From Planctomycetota bacterium (GTDB lineage Bacteria; Planctomycetota; Planctomycetia; Gemmatales; Gemmataceae), in contig JAJPHU010000174.1 of the NCBI GenBank assembly GCA_021325115.1, positions 1-62,703 on the forward strand: a DNA stretch of 62,703 bases, written 5' to 3'. Made by a program: the position numbers and the translations under genes. The notes below the pieces were generated by a model that made no database searches, was not told the DNA's origin, and was given only the letters and a program-made list of their open reading frames with translations. Of this stretch, positions 24,402 through 33,381 are shown piece after piece (positions within the stretch are counted from its first letter, which is position 1; each line of letters begins with the position of its first letter).

Positions 24402-25073
24402 GGCTAACAGGAAGCGCTGCCGGGCAGGCTGATAGTATGCCGCGATCTAAATGAGGGTACGCGATTGTGCAACAGCCTGGAACCCTTGAAGGGATGGGCA
24501 GGAGGGAAAGAAAATGGGAATAGCCGAGGTAACTCAACAAGCAGGTCCCACCCCTGCAGGAAGATATTCCCATGCCTATTAAATAGTGGACCCCAAAAAC
24601 TGGACCACTAGCTAACCGCTATTTCTCAGAACCGCTCTCGTTTCGCCTTTGGCGGATACTGGGAAGACGGTTGGAGACGAATCGGATCGTCGTTAGACCG
24701 CACCCACGCATGGGGCGAGGGCTTGCCGCAGGCCGTCATCTTCTTTTCTGACCTCAGGATGGACACGCCGGCCCGGCATTCCCACAGCTGGGCAATGATG
24801 CGGGCCAAGTGCTTGAGCACACCGGTCGTGTTGGCGATGTCCGGTCCGACGGCCGCAGCAATGCCCGCAGCGGGTGAGCGCCGCCGCTTCGACGAAGAGG
24901 GCTTGCATGGCGCCCCGATAGTTGGTGGCAAGAGATTGTCACTATATCTCTTTTCTCTTTATGCCAATTGCGGAACCATTGCGCCAGTCCTCGGGTGAGA
25001 AAGAGGGGCCCGGTGCGAGAAAACATCGGTTCCTCACGACTGGAGCGGATCGAGGTTGCTACTTAGGGACAAG
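24402..25073. other. 672-nt region of remnants, no intact gene
   Basis: It contains a nested hairpin (ATGGGAATA at 24514-24522, complement near 24565-24573) and, at 24584-24610, TAGTGGACCCC..ACTGGACCACTA, which resembles the terminal repeat of some IS3-type insertion sequences. Minus-strand frames between 24626 and 25026 switch frame repeatedly and may be a decayed gene (LKHLARIIAQLWECRAG is the best-formed part). I cannot name it. Confidence 0.35.
24584..24610. repeat. IS-end-like sequence
   Basis: TAGTGGACCCCAAAAACTGG and the bases after it read like a terminal inverted repeat of an IS3-type element. No transposase and no second end were seen nearby, so this would be a solo remnant. Confidence 0.3.
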
Positions 25074-26024
25074 CTATTCCATACTGCTCGCCACGACAGC
25101 CTTCATTTTCTCTAGCCCGGTGCGCGCCACCGCCAGGGCGTCGCGCTTCCAGTATTCGCGATTGAATAGCTCCAGCGATAGCACCCCACGGAAACCGATG
25201 CGGCGCAGATCGCGCAGGAATACCTTCAAGGGAGCGATACCTTCTCCAGGATAGATGCGCTGGGCGTCGGTGATGGCGGCGCGCGGCGGATCGGCGGGGT
25301 AGTCGTTCATGTGCAGGACGTGCAGGGCCGAGCCGTTGAGCAGGTTTATTCCCTCGAAGCCGGAGCCGCCTTTGTACAGATGATAAACATCGGCCAGAAT
25401 GCATGCCTCTTTGTGGCCGCTCTCGATGGCGATAAGCGCAGCCTCGCCCAGGCGACTCAGCGTTTTGGAGAAGCCCCACACTTCAACCTGGGGGATGACG
25501 CCAATTTGCGTGCCGATGTCCAGAAGCACTCGATAACGTTCGGCCGCCGTCAACGGGGAAATAGCGGCTCCGGTGGTGGCGCCAGAGGGCGGAGCAGCGA
25601 TGCGCTTGCCGCCGATCTGTTTCACCATGTCCATGCCGCGCCGGGCGTTTTCCAGTCCCTTTTTGCGTTTGGCGTCATTGTCCACGATCCATTCGAAGAA
25701 ATCGATGGCGCTTTCGACGCTCAGACCGCGATCGGTGATGCGTTTGCCCAGGTCTTTCAAGCTACCGCCACTCTTGACATAGTCCTCGAGCTCGCGCACC
25801 CACGGTTCGATGGCTTGATAACCGGCCCGGGCGGCAATCTCGATTTCCTCGACGATCGACAGCTTTTGCCCCATGAGGGTCGCTGTATTCAGACCGTAGC
25901 GGAACAGATTGTCCTCTTTACTGTCTTTTTTGTCCTCTGCTGATGCGGCAAGAGGCATCATCAATCCGCCGGCAGCTACTGCCGTTGCGGTCAGCCACGT
26001 TCGTCGTGTCAGGTTTGCGGTCAT
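25074..26024 (-). CDS. Tat-exported sugar phosphate isomerase/epimerase (TIM barrel)
   Basis: 316 residues of the xylose-isomerase-like TIM-barrel family. The N-terminus has LTRRTWLTATAVAAGGLMMPLAASA, a twin-arginine type signal. The barrel shows YGLNTATLMG, AARAGYQAIEPW, VESAIDFFEWI, VLLDIGTQIGVIPQVEVWG, ACILADVYHLYKGGSGFEGI, LHVLHMNDYPADPP and GVLSLELFNREYW. The D, H and E residues in these last three fit the metal-binding set. Such proteins act on sugars or inositols; the substrate is unknown. The start is the ATG after AAAGGAA. Confidence 0.83.
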   Translation of the reverse strand: MTANLTRRTWLTATAVAAGGLMMPLAASAEDKKDSKEDNLFRYGLNTATLMGQKLSIVEEIEIAARAGYQAIEPWVRELEDYVKSGGSLKDLGKRITDRGLSVESAIDFFEWIVDNDAKRKKGLENARRGMDMVKQIGGKRIAAPPSGATTGAAISPLTAAERYRVLLDIGTQIGVIPQVEVWGFSKTLSRLGEAALIAIESGHKEACILADVYHLYKGGSGFEGINLLNGSALHVLHMNDYPADPPRAAITDAQRIYPGEGIAPLKVFLRDLRRIGFRGVLSLELFNREYWKRDALAVARTGLEKMKAVVASSME

Positions 26025-26044
26025 AGAGTTCCTTTCCAATCCGA

Positions 26045-26105
26045 TTAGCGACGCTTTGCAGAAGCGTCCTGTAGCTCCGACGACGCTTCGTAGAAGCGTC
26101 GCTAA
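26045..26105. repeat. Palindrome with four alternating AAGCGTC units
   Basis: A 12-bp perfect outer stem (TTAGCGACGCTT, complement at 26094-26105) encloses a second 7-bp stem (AAGCGTC at 26062-26068, GACGCTT at 26082-26088). Any adjacent pair of units can also pair, so the element can switch between hairpins. It lies between two co-directional minus-strand genes. Confidence 0.7.
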
Positions 26106-26114
26106 CCGGAGCCC

Positions 26115-27287
26115 TTATCCGCCTTGCAGTTTTTTCAGAGCAACCTTGGCGGCCTCGCTGATAGCCTTTTGTGGATCGCGCGTGGCCGCAGTCAGACGTG
26201 TTACCACTGCCTTACTCTGATCGCCCAGGCCATCGGTGCCAAGATTGCCCAGCGCCTCGATGGCCGTGATGCGGACTTCGAGAACATTATCATCCATAGC
26301 GGTGAGCATGTCGTCGATAGCGGCCTTGCGTTCGTCGCCGAGTTCTCGACCCATCTGACTGATGGCGTGCAGCGACAGCGAGCGAACAAACTGATCGTCG
26401 TCCTTAAGGGCCGTCCGCAGGGCGGGCAAGGCCGGCCGGGCATCTGGCCCTATTTGATCCAGCGCCTCGGCACAGGCGCGGCGCAAGACCGCATCAGAGT
26501 CTTTGGCCGTCAGCGCGGCAGCCAATGCCAGCACAGAATCGGCGGCTTTTGATCCCAGTTCCCCCAGCGCTTCCGCACAGGCGCGGCGCAGCTCGGTATC
26601 ATTCTTGGCGTCAGCGAGGATTTCCTTCAAAAGGGGCACGGCTTCGGAAGAGCCGATGTGGCCCAAAGCATAAGCACAGTGGACACGAGTTAAGCGTTCC
26701 AGCTTGGTGTTTTTAAGGGCGTTCTGCACCTCGGCGAGGGCTTCATCAGCGTTGCGGCCGAGCAGCCGCAGGGAGCGGGCCGCCTCGGTGCGGGTGCCGG
26801 CATCGGCATCTTTCAGGGCCAAGGCCAAGACATCGACGGCGCCGATTGTCCGTCCTTTCATCTCGCCCAGCGCTTTGGCGGCGGCGCGGCGAACGGCAGC
26901 TTTCGCATCGCTTCGCAACGATGCTGCCAGAGCATCGCGGATTTTATCGATGGGAATGTCATCCTCCTCGCGGGCCTTGGCGGCGATGCTGCCCAGCGCC
27001 AGGGCGGCGCGAGCGCGAATGTTCTCTTCAGTATTCTCGCGCACGGCGGCGATCAACGCCTGGGTCACCTTGCGGCTTTTTCGCGGCCCAATCAATTGTA
27101 CGGCTATCAAACCTGCCTGACGATCACGCAGCTCTTTGCCGTTTTGCAATTGCTCGATCCATTCAGACAACTTCTTGCCCCGAAAGGTGGGTTCTTCATC
27201 CTCGGCGCGGAGCAGGCGAAACGAGCCGGAAGCGTAAGCGACGGATATACAGAGGATCGGCATAATCATCCACGAACGAATCGAGAC
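26115..27287 (-). CDS. Exported HEAT-repeat protein
   Basis: 390 residues. After an N-terminal hydrophobic segment come a FRGKKLSEWIEQLQNGKELRDRQAGL helix pair, as in many planctomycete HEAT proteins, and about eight helical repeats of 30-40 residues. Examples are ALALGSIAAKA, RAAAKALGEMKG, TEAARSLRLLGR, VHCAYALGHIGSSEAV, RRACAEALGELG, RRACAEALDQIG, LHAISQMGRELGD and ITAIEALGNLGTDG. These form a protein-binding solenoid, and no catalytic site is seen. I start at MVSIRSW. Residues 16-24 (SVAYASGSF) are encoded by the dispersed repeat at 27220-27245. The partner is unknown. Confidence 0.8.
   Translation of the reverse strand, partial: VSIRSWMIMPILCISVAYASGSFRLLRAEDEEPTFRGKKLSEWIEQLQNGKELRDRQAGLIAVQLIGPRKSRKVTQALIAAVRENTEENIRARAALALGSIAAKAREEDDIPIDKIRDALAASLRSDAKAAVRRAAAKALGEMKGRTIGAVDVLALALKDADAGTRTEAARSLRLLGRNADEALAEVQNALKNTKLERLTRVHCAYALGHIGSSEAVPLLKEILADAKNDTELRRACAEALGELGSKAADSVLALAAALTAKDSDAVLRRACAEALDQIGPDARPALPALRTALKDDDQFVRSLSLHAISQMGRELGDERKAAIDDMLTAMDDNVLEVRITAIEALGNLGTDGLGDQSKAVVTRLTAATRDPQKAISEAAKVALKKLQGG
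27220..27245 (+). repeat. GAGCCGGAAGCGTAAGCGAC repeat in the HEAT gene signal region
   Basis: This is identical over about 22 bases to the arm at 3818-3841. Read on the minus strand it encodes SVAYASGSF in the leader of the HEAT protein. Confidence 0.75.
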
Positions 27288-27475
27288 CATGGCGAAAACC
27301 TCGCTCTTGACGAACGCTGCGTAAGCCGCTAAGAAAGACGAGCGGTCCTGTATTCCGTAACGTCGCGTGACAGCCTGTGGTCCACCGACCTCAGGCATTT
27401 TTTATGTTTACCAGGGGGCGATGCCTCGCAGGAACATCGTCAACTGAAATTATATTTCCATCAAGGTGAAGCACC

Positions 27476-28765
27476 ATGCCCTGCACCTGTGTCGTCGGTC
27501 TGCAATGGGGCGATGAGGCCAAAGGGAAAATTGTCGATCTGCTCACCGACAGCCATGACTTCGTGGTCCGTTATAACGGCGGCGCCAACGCCGGCCATAC
27601 CGTTGTCTGCAATGGGCAGACTTTCAAATTATCGCTGTTGCCCACAGGGGTGCTGCGCCCCAAGGTACAGGCAGTAATTGGCAACGGCGTCGTCGTTTAT
27701 CCGCCACGCTTCCTGGAAGAAGTCTCTAACCTCCGCCAGGCTGGCGTCGCCATCGGCGCCAATCTCGTTGTCAGTGACCGCGCCCACGTTATTTTTCCTT
27801 ATCATCTGGAAGAAGAGCGCCTCAACGAAGGCGGGACGGGCAAAGCCATCGGTACCACCGGCCGGGGCATCGGTCCTTGCTACCAGGACAAGGTGGGCCG
27901 GCAGTTCGCCATCCGTCTGGGGGAAATGCTCCACCCTGATCACCTACACGAACGGCTTGTTCTTATTGTGGAGCGGAAAAATCGTCTTTTGCGCGCTCTC
28001 AGCTCGGAGGCGCGCCAGTTCGACGCTGATTCGATTTACCAGGATTATTTGGCCTGTATGGAACAAATCCGTCCGCATGTCGCCGACACTTCGCGCTTGC
28101 TGCACGAGGCCCTGGGCAAGGGGCAGGGCATTCTCTTCGAGGCCGCCCAGGGTACTCTGCTCGACGTGGACCACGGCACCTATCCTTACGTGACCAGCTC
28201 CAACAGCTCGACGGCGGGCGTGTGGAGCGGTTCAGGTGTGCCAGCACGCAAACTCGATCGCATTGTCGGCGTCATCAAAGCGTATTCGACGCGCGTCGGC
28301 CGCGGTCCTTTTCCCACTGAGTTGGACGATGGCCCCGACGGCATCGGCGAGCGCATCCGACGGACGGGCCGCGAGTATGGCACTGTCACCGGCCGGCCGC
28401 GCCGTTGTGGGTGGTTTGACGCCGTGGCCACGCGCTACAGTGCCGCTCTCAACGACGCCGATGAGTTGGCTGTCATGCTTCTGGATGTACTCAGTGGTTT
28501 GCCGGAGGTCCGCATTGCCATCGCTTACGAATTGGACGGCCGGCGCGTCGATCACTTTCCCACGGATGCGTTTGTGCTGGAACGTTGCCGGCCGGTTTAT
28601 GAAACGCTGCCGGGATGGCGTCTGGACATCTCCGCCGCTCGCCGTCTCGCTGATTTGCCGGCAGCGGCGCGACGCTATGTCGAGCGCCTCGGCGAATTGC
28701 TGGGGCGACCCGTTACGATCATCTCTGTGGGGCCGGATCGGGAACAGACGATATTGGCCAAATGA
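27476..28765 (+). CDS. purA: Adenylosuccinate synthetase
   Basis: 429 residues, the normal PurA length. It joins IMP and aspartate with GTP to adenylosuccinate, the committed step to AMP. The GTP-binding loop reads WGDEAKGKIVDLL (11-23), where most PurA have GDEGKGK. NGGANAGHT, GTTGRGIGPCYQDK, FEAAQGTLLDVDHGTYPYVTSSN, GVIKAYSTRVGRGPFPTEL and the C-terminal SVGPDREQTI are all in place. AGGTGA precedes the start. It begins a co-directional cluster, and uppS follows after 13 bases. Confidence 0.96.
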   Translation: MPCTCVVGLQWGDEAKGKIVDLLTDSHDFVVRYNGGANAGHTVVCNGQTFKLSLLPTGVLRPKVQAVIGNGVVVYPPRFLEEVSNLRQAGVAIGANLVVSDRAHVIFPYHLEEERLNEGGTGKAIGTTGRGIGPCYQDKVGRQFAIRLGEMLHPDHLHERLVLIVERKNRLLRALSSEARQFDADSIYQDYLACMEQIRPHVADTSRLLHEALGKGQGILFEAAQGTLLDVDHGTYPYVTSSNSSTAGVWSGSGVPARKLDRIVGVIKAYSTRVGRGPFPTELDDGPDGIGERIRRTGREYGTVTGRPRRCGWFDAVATRYSAALNDADELAVMLLDVLSGLPEVRIAIAYELDGRRVDHFPTDAFVLERCRPVYETLPGWRLDISAARRLADLPAAARRYVERLGELLGRPVTIISVGPDREQTILAK

Positions 28766-28778
28766 GGACGATTAGGCG

Positions 28779-29561
28779 ATGACCTTGTCCACTCGTTCCC
28801 CGAAATCGCCGGAGGCGCTGCAACGTCTGGCCGAGGTTGGCCTGAAACCGGAGGGCCTGCCCGATCACATCGCTATCATCATGGACGGCAACGGCCGCTG
28901 GGCCAGGCAGCGCGGATTGCCGCGTATCGAGGGCCATGCCCGCGGCGCCCACAGCGTCCGCACCACTGTTGAAGAATGCTGCCAGCTCGGCATCGGGCAA
29001 CTGACGCTGTATTGTCTCAGCAGTGAGAACTGGAAACGGCCGCGGACAGAACTCGATTTCCTTATGACGCTGCTGGAGCGCTATCTCGTCGAGGAACGCC
29101 GAGAAATTCTCGATCAAAACATCCGCTTCACCACTATCGGCCGCCGCAGCGATTTGCCCGCCAACGTGCTACGCGAGATCGACGAAAACATTCGGCTCAG
29201 TCAGGATAACACCGGCATGTGTCTATGCCTGGCCATCAACTACGGCGGCCGCACCGAGTTGATCGACGCCGTTCGCGACATAGCCCGTCAGGTGCGCGAC
29301 GGCAAACTTGGCCCCGACGCCATTGATGAGGCGGTCATCAGCAATGCGTTGTATACCGCCGGTATGCCCGATCCAGACCTGCTCATCCGCACAGCCGGCG
29401 AGATGCGCGTCAGCAATTTCTTGCTCTGGCAAATCTCCTACGCCGAATTATGGGTGACAGAACGCTGCTGGCCGGACTTCGACCGCGACACGCTGCACCA
29501 GGCCCTGCGCGCCTATGCAGGACGCGAACGCCGCTTTGGCGGCATCCTCAGCGATGACTAG
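28779..29561 (+). CDS. uppS: Isoprenyl transferase (undecaprenyl diphosphate synthase type)
   Basis: 260 residues of the cis-prenyltransferase family. It condenses farnesyl diphosphate with isopentenyl diphosphate to make the C55 lipid carrier for cell-wall and glycan precursors. HIAIIMDGNGRWA holds catalytic D36. RIEGHARGAHSVR, LTLYCLSSENWKRP, LAINYGGRTELIDAV, DPDLLIRTAGEMRVSNFLLWQISYAELW and RRFGG complete the five conserved regions. Most relatives have RTSGE where this has RTAGE. It is tightly spaced between purA and cdsA, so the genes are probably translated from one mRNA. Confidence 0.95.
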   Translation: MTLSTRSPKSPEALQRLAEVGLKPEGLPDHIAIIMDGNGRWARQRGLPRIEGHARGAHSVRTTVEECCQLGIGQLTLYCLSSENWKRPRTELDFLMTLLERYLVEERREILDQNIRFTTIGRRSDLPANVLREIDENIRLSQDNTGMCLCLAINYGGRTELIDAVRDIARQVRDGKLGPDAIDEAVISNALYTAGMPDPDLLIRTAGEMRVSNFLLWQISYAELWVTERCWPDFDRDTLHQALRAYAGRERRFGGILSDD

Positions 29562-29575
29562 CCGGGACCATTGCC

Positions 29576-30433
29576 ATGCTCAAAACCCGGATGTGGATGG
29601 GATCGTTCCTGATTCTGCTAGTTATCTGTGTTCTTCTCTTCGATCCGGCACCGTGGTATCCCTTTCTTCTGTTATTGGCGATTTTTCTTGCTGCGGCCGG
29701 CAGTGTGGAGCTGCATCAGCTCCTCGGTGCAACGCACGGTTTGCCGGTGTGGTTGAGCGGGGGGGCTGTCCTGCTGGTCCTGCTGGCCAACTGGCCAGCC
29801 CATCTGTGGCCGAGTTTGTTCGGCAACGACTCCTGGCGTCTTGTCCTCGCTGTCTTCACAGTCGTGGTGTTGCTGAGCTTTGTTGTGGAAATGGTCGCGT
29901 TTCGCCCGCCTTCGCAGAGCGCCGAAGTCCCCCCAACGAGTAGTGGCGGCGTGGTGATCCGTCTTTCCTTGCTAGTGTGGATAACGGTTTACCTTGGATT
30001 ATTACCCAGTTTTCTGGTACAGCTGCGTTGGTTCAGCGTGGCCGCGCTCGCTCTGGGTATTTTTGTACCCAAGTGCTGCGACATTGGCGCCTACTTTACC
30101 GGCCGGTTGCTGGGCCGGCATCCGATGGCGCCCATGCTCAGCCCCAAGAAGACCTGGGAGGGGCTGATGGGCGGACTGCTCTTGTCAGCGGCGGCGGCGG
30201 TCGCTATCAACCGCCCCCTGTCCGTGGTGCCGGGCGGCGATCCGGCCGCTGCCGCCTTCGGCCTGGTTGTCGGCGGCGCCGGCGTCCTGGGAGACTTGGC
30301 GGAATCGATGATTAAGCGCGATTGCCGGCGCAAAGATGCCTCGCAGCTGATGCCCGGCTTCGGCGGCGTGCTCGACGTGATCGATTCCATTCTCTTCGCC
30401 GCTCCCATCGCCTACTTTTGGCTGCTATGCTAA
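29576..30433 (+). CDS. cdsA: Phosphatidate cytidylyltransferase
   Basis: 285 residues and a polytopic membrane protein, with hydrophobic segments at about 7-35, 50-70, 80-100, 125-145 and others. The family signature near the C-terminus is complete: CCDIGAYFTGRLLG, SPKKTWEGLMGG, then GDLAESMIKRDCRRKDASQLMPGFGGVLDVIDS with the conserved acidic residues for Mg and CTP. It makes CDP-diacylglycerol from phosphatidate and CTP for phospholipid synthesis in the inner membrane. It starts 14 bases after uppS, a common pairing in bacteria. Confidence 0.95.
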   Translation: MLKTRMWMGSFLILLVICVLLFDPAPWYPFLLLLAIFLAAAGSVELHQLLGATHGLPVWLSGGAVLLVLLANWPAHLWPSLFGNDSWRLVLAVFTVVVLLSFVVEMVAFRPPSQSAEVPPTSSGGVVIRLSLLVWITVYLGLLPSFLVQLRWFSVAALALGIFVPKCCDIGAYFTGRLLGRHPMAPMLSPKKTWEGLMGGLLLSAAAAVAINRPLSVVPGGDPAAAAFGLVVGGAGVLGDLAESMIKRDCRRKDASQLMPGFGGVLDVIDSILFAAPIAYFWLLC

Positions 30434-30525
30434 GGGCTGGCTGCAGGGCACGCTGACCGCTTGCTCTACAGTTTTGTCCCCATGCACTAAAGGAACTTGT
30501 CTTGCACAGGGAGTGTCATTGAGAT

Positions 30526-31518
30526 ATGCGTCCCCTGGTTGTATCCCCGGACACGGAGATGAGCGAGAAAACCATCACACTGGATAGCCGTGACGAAGCA
30601 GTGCTGCTGTTCGGCAGTCGCGATCAATATCTGCGGGAAATTCGCACGCAGCTAGGCATGCAACAATTAGTCGGCCGCGGCAATCAGATTTTGCTCAAGG
30701 GTAGCGAGGACCAGTTGGCCCTGGCCATGCGCGTTTTCGAGCAGTTGCGGAGCTTATTGCGCCAACAGGGCAGTTTATCGAGCGAAGATGTCAAGACGGT
30801 GTTGGAACTGGTGACACAAGGAGGCGAAGCGATTGATCTGCCGTCCGGCAAGCCTGCCGAGACGGTCAGCCGCTATGTCCGTCCACGTACCGATGGCCAG
30901 GCCCGTTACGTCCGCGCCATGCGCGAAAATGATCTAACCATTTGTGTAGGTCCGGCGGGAACCGGCAAAACTTGGCTGGCCGTCGGCATGGCTGTCAGCC
31001 TGTTGCGTCAAGGCACAGTTAAGAAAATCGTCCTGGTACGCCCGGCAGTCGAGGCTGGCGAACGTCTCGGCTTTTTGCCCGGCGACATCGCTGCCAAGGT
31101 CAACCCATACCTGCGGCCGCTCTTCGACGCCCTCAACGACATGATGGAGCCGGAGCAGGTCAAGCGCTATATGGAAAATGACATCATTGAGATCGTTCCG
31201 TTAGCGTATATGCGTGGCAGGACCTTAAATCAGGCCGTCATCATCCTCGATGAGGGGCAAAACACCACCGTGCCGCAGATGAAAATGTTCCTGACGCGCA
31301 TGGGCAACGGCTCGAAAATCATTGTCACCGGCGATGTTACTCAGGTAGATCTGCCCAAGCAAACGCGCAGCGGCTTGACCGACGCTGTTCACCGCTTGCG
31401 CGATCTCGAACGTATCGCCATCATCTACCTCGATGAGCACGATATCGTTCGCAATCCGTTAGTTCAACAAATCCTGCGGGCCTACGAGGAAGAACGGCCC
31501 CGCAAGAAAAAGGAGTAA
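30526..31518 (+). CDS. phoH: PhoH family ATPase
   Basis: 330 residues of the PhoH/YbeZ group. The N-terminal region (about 15-110) carries the KH-like part, and GPAGTGKTWLAVGMAV (142-157) is Walker A. VLVRPAVEAGERLGFLPGD, AYMRGRTLNQAVIILDEGQNTT (Walker B) and MGNGSKIIVTGDVTQVDLP follow. PhoH proteins are thought to act in RNA metabolism together with the RNase YbeY; no ybeY is found here. A second possible start is MSEKTITL, 11 codons in. The HD phosphodiesterase gene comes next, as in many phoH clusters. A GAGCCGCGACCGT repeat follows the stop. Confidence 0.92.
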   Translation: MRPLVVSPDTEMSEKTITLDSRDEAVLLFGSRDQYLREIRTQLGMQQLVGRGNQILLKGSEDQLALAMRVFEQLRSLLRQQGSLSSEDVKTVLELVTQGGEAIDLPSGKPAETVSRYVRPRTDGQARYVRAMRENDLTICVGPAGTGKTWLAVGMAVSLLRQGTVKKIVLVRPAVEAGERLGFLPGDIAAKVNPYLRPLFDALNDMMEPEQVKRYMENDIIEIVPLAYMRGRTLNQAVIILDEGQNTTVPQMKMFLTRMGNGSKIIVTGDVTQVDLPKQTRSGLTDAVHRLRDLERIAIIYLDEHDIVRNPLVQQILRAYEEERPRKKKE

Positions 31519-31532
31519 CGCAGTCCGCGATC

Positions 31533-31556
31533 TGAGCCGCGACCGTAAGGGAGTGG
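31533..31556 (+). repeat. TGAGCCGCGACCGTAAGGGA repeat between phoH and the HD gene
   Basis: This is the best-preserved intergenic copy of the family that ends the kinase and RmlD-like genes. It lies 15 bases after the phoH stop. A faint further copy follows the HD gene at about 33381-33400. Confidence 0.7.
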
Positions 31557-31584
31557 TGCGGAAAGCGAATTGCGGACTAATATT

Positions 31585-33381
31585 ATGTTTGGTCCTTTCA
31601 AGAAGCCTTCACGGCTGAGCCAATGGAATGGCCGGCGGCGCTCTTCACGCCGCGACGATCCGGAGTTGCCCAACCTGTTTTGCCGCGTCGTATTGTTGCG
31701 GCTGATGGCCGTGCTGGCAGTAGTGCTCGGCGCCACTTACCTCGCGCACAACTGGGGCGGTCTGATAACATATCGCGTCGATGAAGTCCGGCCTTACGAC
31801 CTGCGCGCTCGCGTTGCTTTCGAGATTGTAGATGAGGAAGCGACGACTCATAAGCGCGAGGAGGCGATGAAAAAGCTGCCGCCAGATTTGCAACGCAATC
31901 CCAAAGCATGTAAGGAGGCCCGCGAAAAAGTAGAGCCGGTCATGCGTGAGATCCCTCCCGGTGCCTTGTTGGTCCAGCGCGACGTCCCCATTAGCGATAG
32001 CCAGTATGAACTGTTGAAAGCGGAAAACCGCGCTTACTGGGCCAGTCAAGGCGGCGCTATCTGGCGGCGCACTTTTTCCATCTTCCTTATCTTCACCTTG
32101 TTGGCCTTGCTCGTCATCCTTTATGTGGTCCGCTTTCAGGAAGGTTTGGCTTCCAGCCTGCGCATGGTTGTCGGCGTATGCGCCATTGTGTTGCTGACCC
32201 TGGTGATCGGTCTATTCTTGTGCTACGAGGTCTGTTGGCACGTGGTCCTCATCCCCTTGACAGTGACGGCCCTGATTTTGACCGTCGCCTATAATCCGCC
32301 CTTTGCTTTGCTGATGTCGCTAAGCCTGTCGTTGGCCATGATCGTCATGCTGGACGGCTCCCTCAACGATTTACTGGTGGCCATGGGCGGGCAAGCGACG
32401 GCCATTCTGACCTTGCGCAATATCCGCACCCGCACGCGGCTGGTCAAAGTCGGCATCGGCGCCGGCTTCGCCTACCTGGCTATGACCTTGGCCACGGAAT
32501 TGTACACAGGTCAGACCTGGGATCTGATTATCAGCGATTCCATCTGGGCACTGGTATGGGGTGTCTTGGCTGGCTTTATCGTCAGTGGGTCGTTGCCAGT
32601 GGTTGAACGCTGCTTCGCCATTGTCACCGATGTTAGTCTGCTGGAATTGGGTGACGGCTCGCATCCGCTGTTGCAGGAATTGGTCCGCCGCGCTCCCGGT
32701 TCCTATACCCATAGCATGACCGTGGCTACCCTGGCTGAGCCGTGCGCCGAGGCCATCGGCGCCAATCCGCTCCTGGTCCGCGTCGGCAGCTATTTTCACG
32801 ACATCGGCAAGATGCTCAAACCGCAATATTTCATCGAGAACCAGTCCGGCGAAAACCGCCACGATTCATTGGAGCCGGCCTTGAGCACGCTCATCATCAT
32901 CGGCCACGTCAAGGACGGCATCGCTCTGGCCGAGCAGTATCGCCTGCCGCGGCCGATCATCGATTTCATTCAGCAGCATCATGGCACCACCCTGGTCGAA
33001 TACTTCTTCCGCGAGGCGCTGCGGTTGCAAGAGAGTCAAGGTCATGCCGTAGCGCGGCCGGAAGGCCAACCCCATCCGCTAGAGCCGAGCTTCCGTTATC
33101 CTGGCCCCAAACCACAGAACCGCGAGAACGGCATCGTCATGCTCGCCGACGCGGTCGAAAGCTCCAGCCGCGCCCTCTCTTCTCCGACGCCTGCCAGTCT
33201 GCGCAAGCTCGTCCACGATCTGCTCATGAAACGCCTGCTCGACGGCCAATTCGAGGAAAGCGGCTTGACCCTGACCGAGTTGCACATTATCGAAGAGACG
33301 CTGTGCAAAGGACTGATCGCCCTGTATCACTCGCGCATCAAATACCCGGAGCCGGCACCGAACGAACGCAAGGCGTCGTAA
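31585..33381 (+). CDS. 7TM-HD membrane phosphodiesterase (PgpH/YqfF type)
   Basis: 598 residues. One N-terminal membrane helix (about 32-52) is followed by an extracellular 7TMR-HDED-type region of about 120 residues, a set of seven membrane helices (about 150-345) and a cytoplasmic HD domain. GSYTHSMTVATLAE and VGSYFHDIGKMLKPQYFIENQ (HDIGK at about 404-408) hold the metal ligands, followed by HVKDGIALAEQYRLP, IIDFIQQHHGT and ADAVESSSRAL. In Firmicutes such proteins hydrolyse cyclic di-AMP; that activity is inferred here. The ATG is preferred over a TTG five codons upstream. Confidence 0.88.
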   Translation: MFGPFKKPSRLSQWNGRRRSSRRDDPELPNLFCRVVLLRLMAVLAVVLGATYLAHNWGGLITYRVDEVRPYDLRARVAFEIVDEEATTHKREEAMKKLPPDLQRNPKACKEAREKVEPVMREIPPGALLVQRDVPISDSQYELLKAENRAYWASQGGAIWRRTFSIFLIFTLLALLVILYVVRFQEGLASSLRMVVGVCAIVLLTLVIGLFLCYEVCWHVVLIPLTVTALILTVAYNPPFALLMSLSLSLAMIVMLDGSLNDLLVAMGGQATAILTLRNIRTRTRLVKVGIGAGFAYLAMTLATELYTGQTWDLIISDSIWALVWGVLAGFIVSGSLPVVERCFAIVTDVSLLELGDGSHPLLQELVRRAPGSYTHSMTVATLAEPCAEAIGANPLLVRVGSYFHDIGKMLKPQYFIENQSGENRHDSLEPALSTLIIIGHVKDGIALAEQYRLPRPIIDFIQQHHGTTLVEYFFREALRLQESQGHAVARPEGQPHPLEPSFRYPGPKPQNRENGIVMLADAVESSSRALSSPTPASLRKLVHDLLMKRLLDGQFEESGLTLTELHIIEETLCKGLIALYHSRIKYPEPAPNERKAS

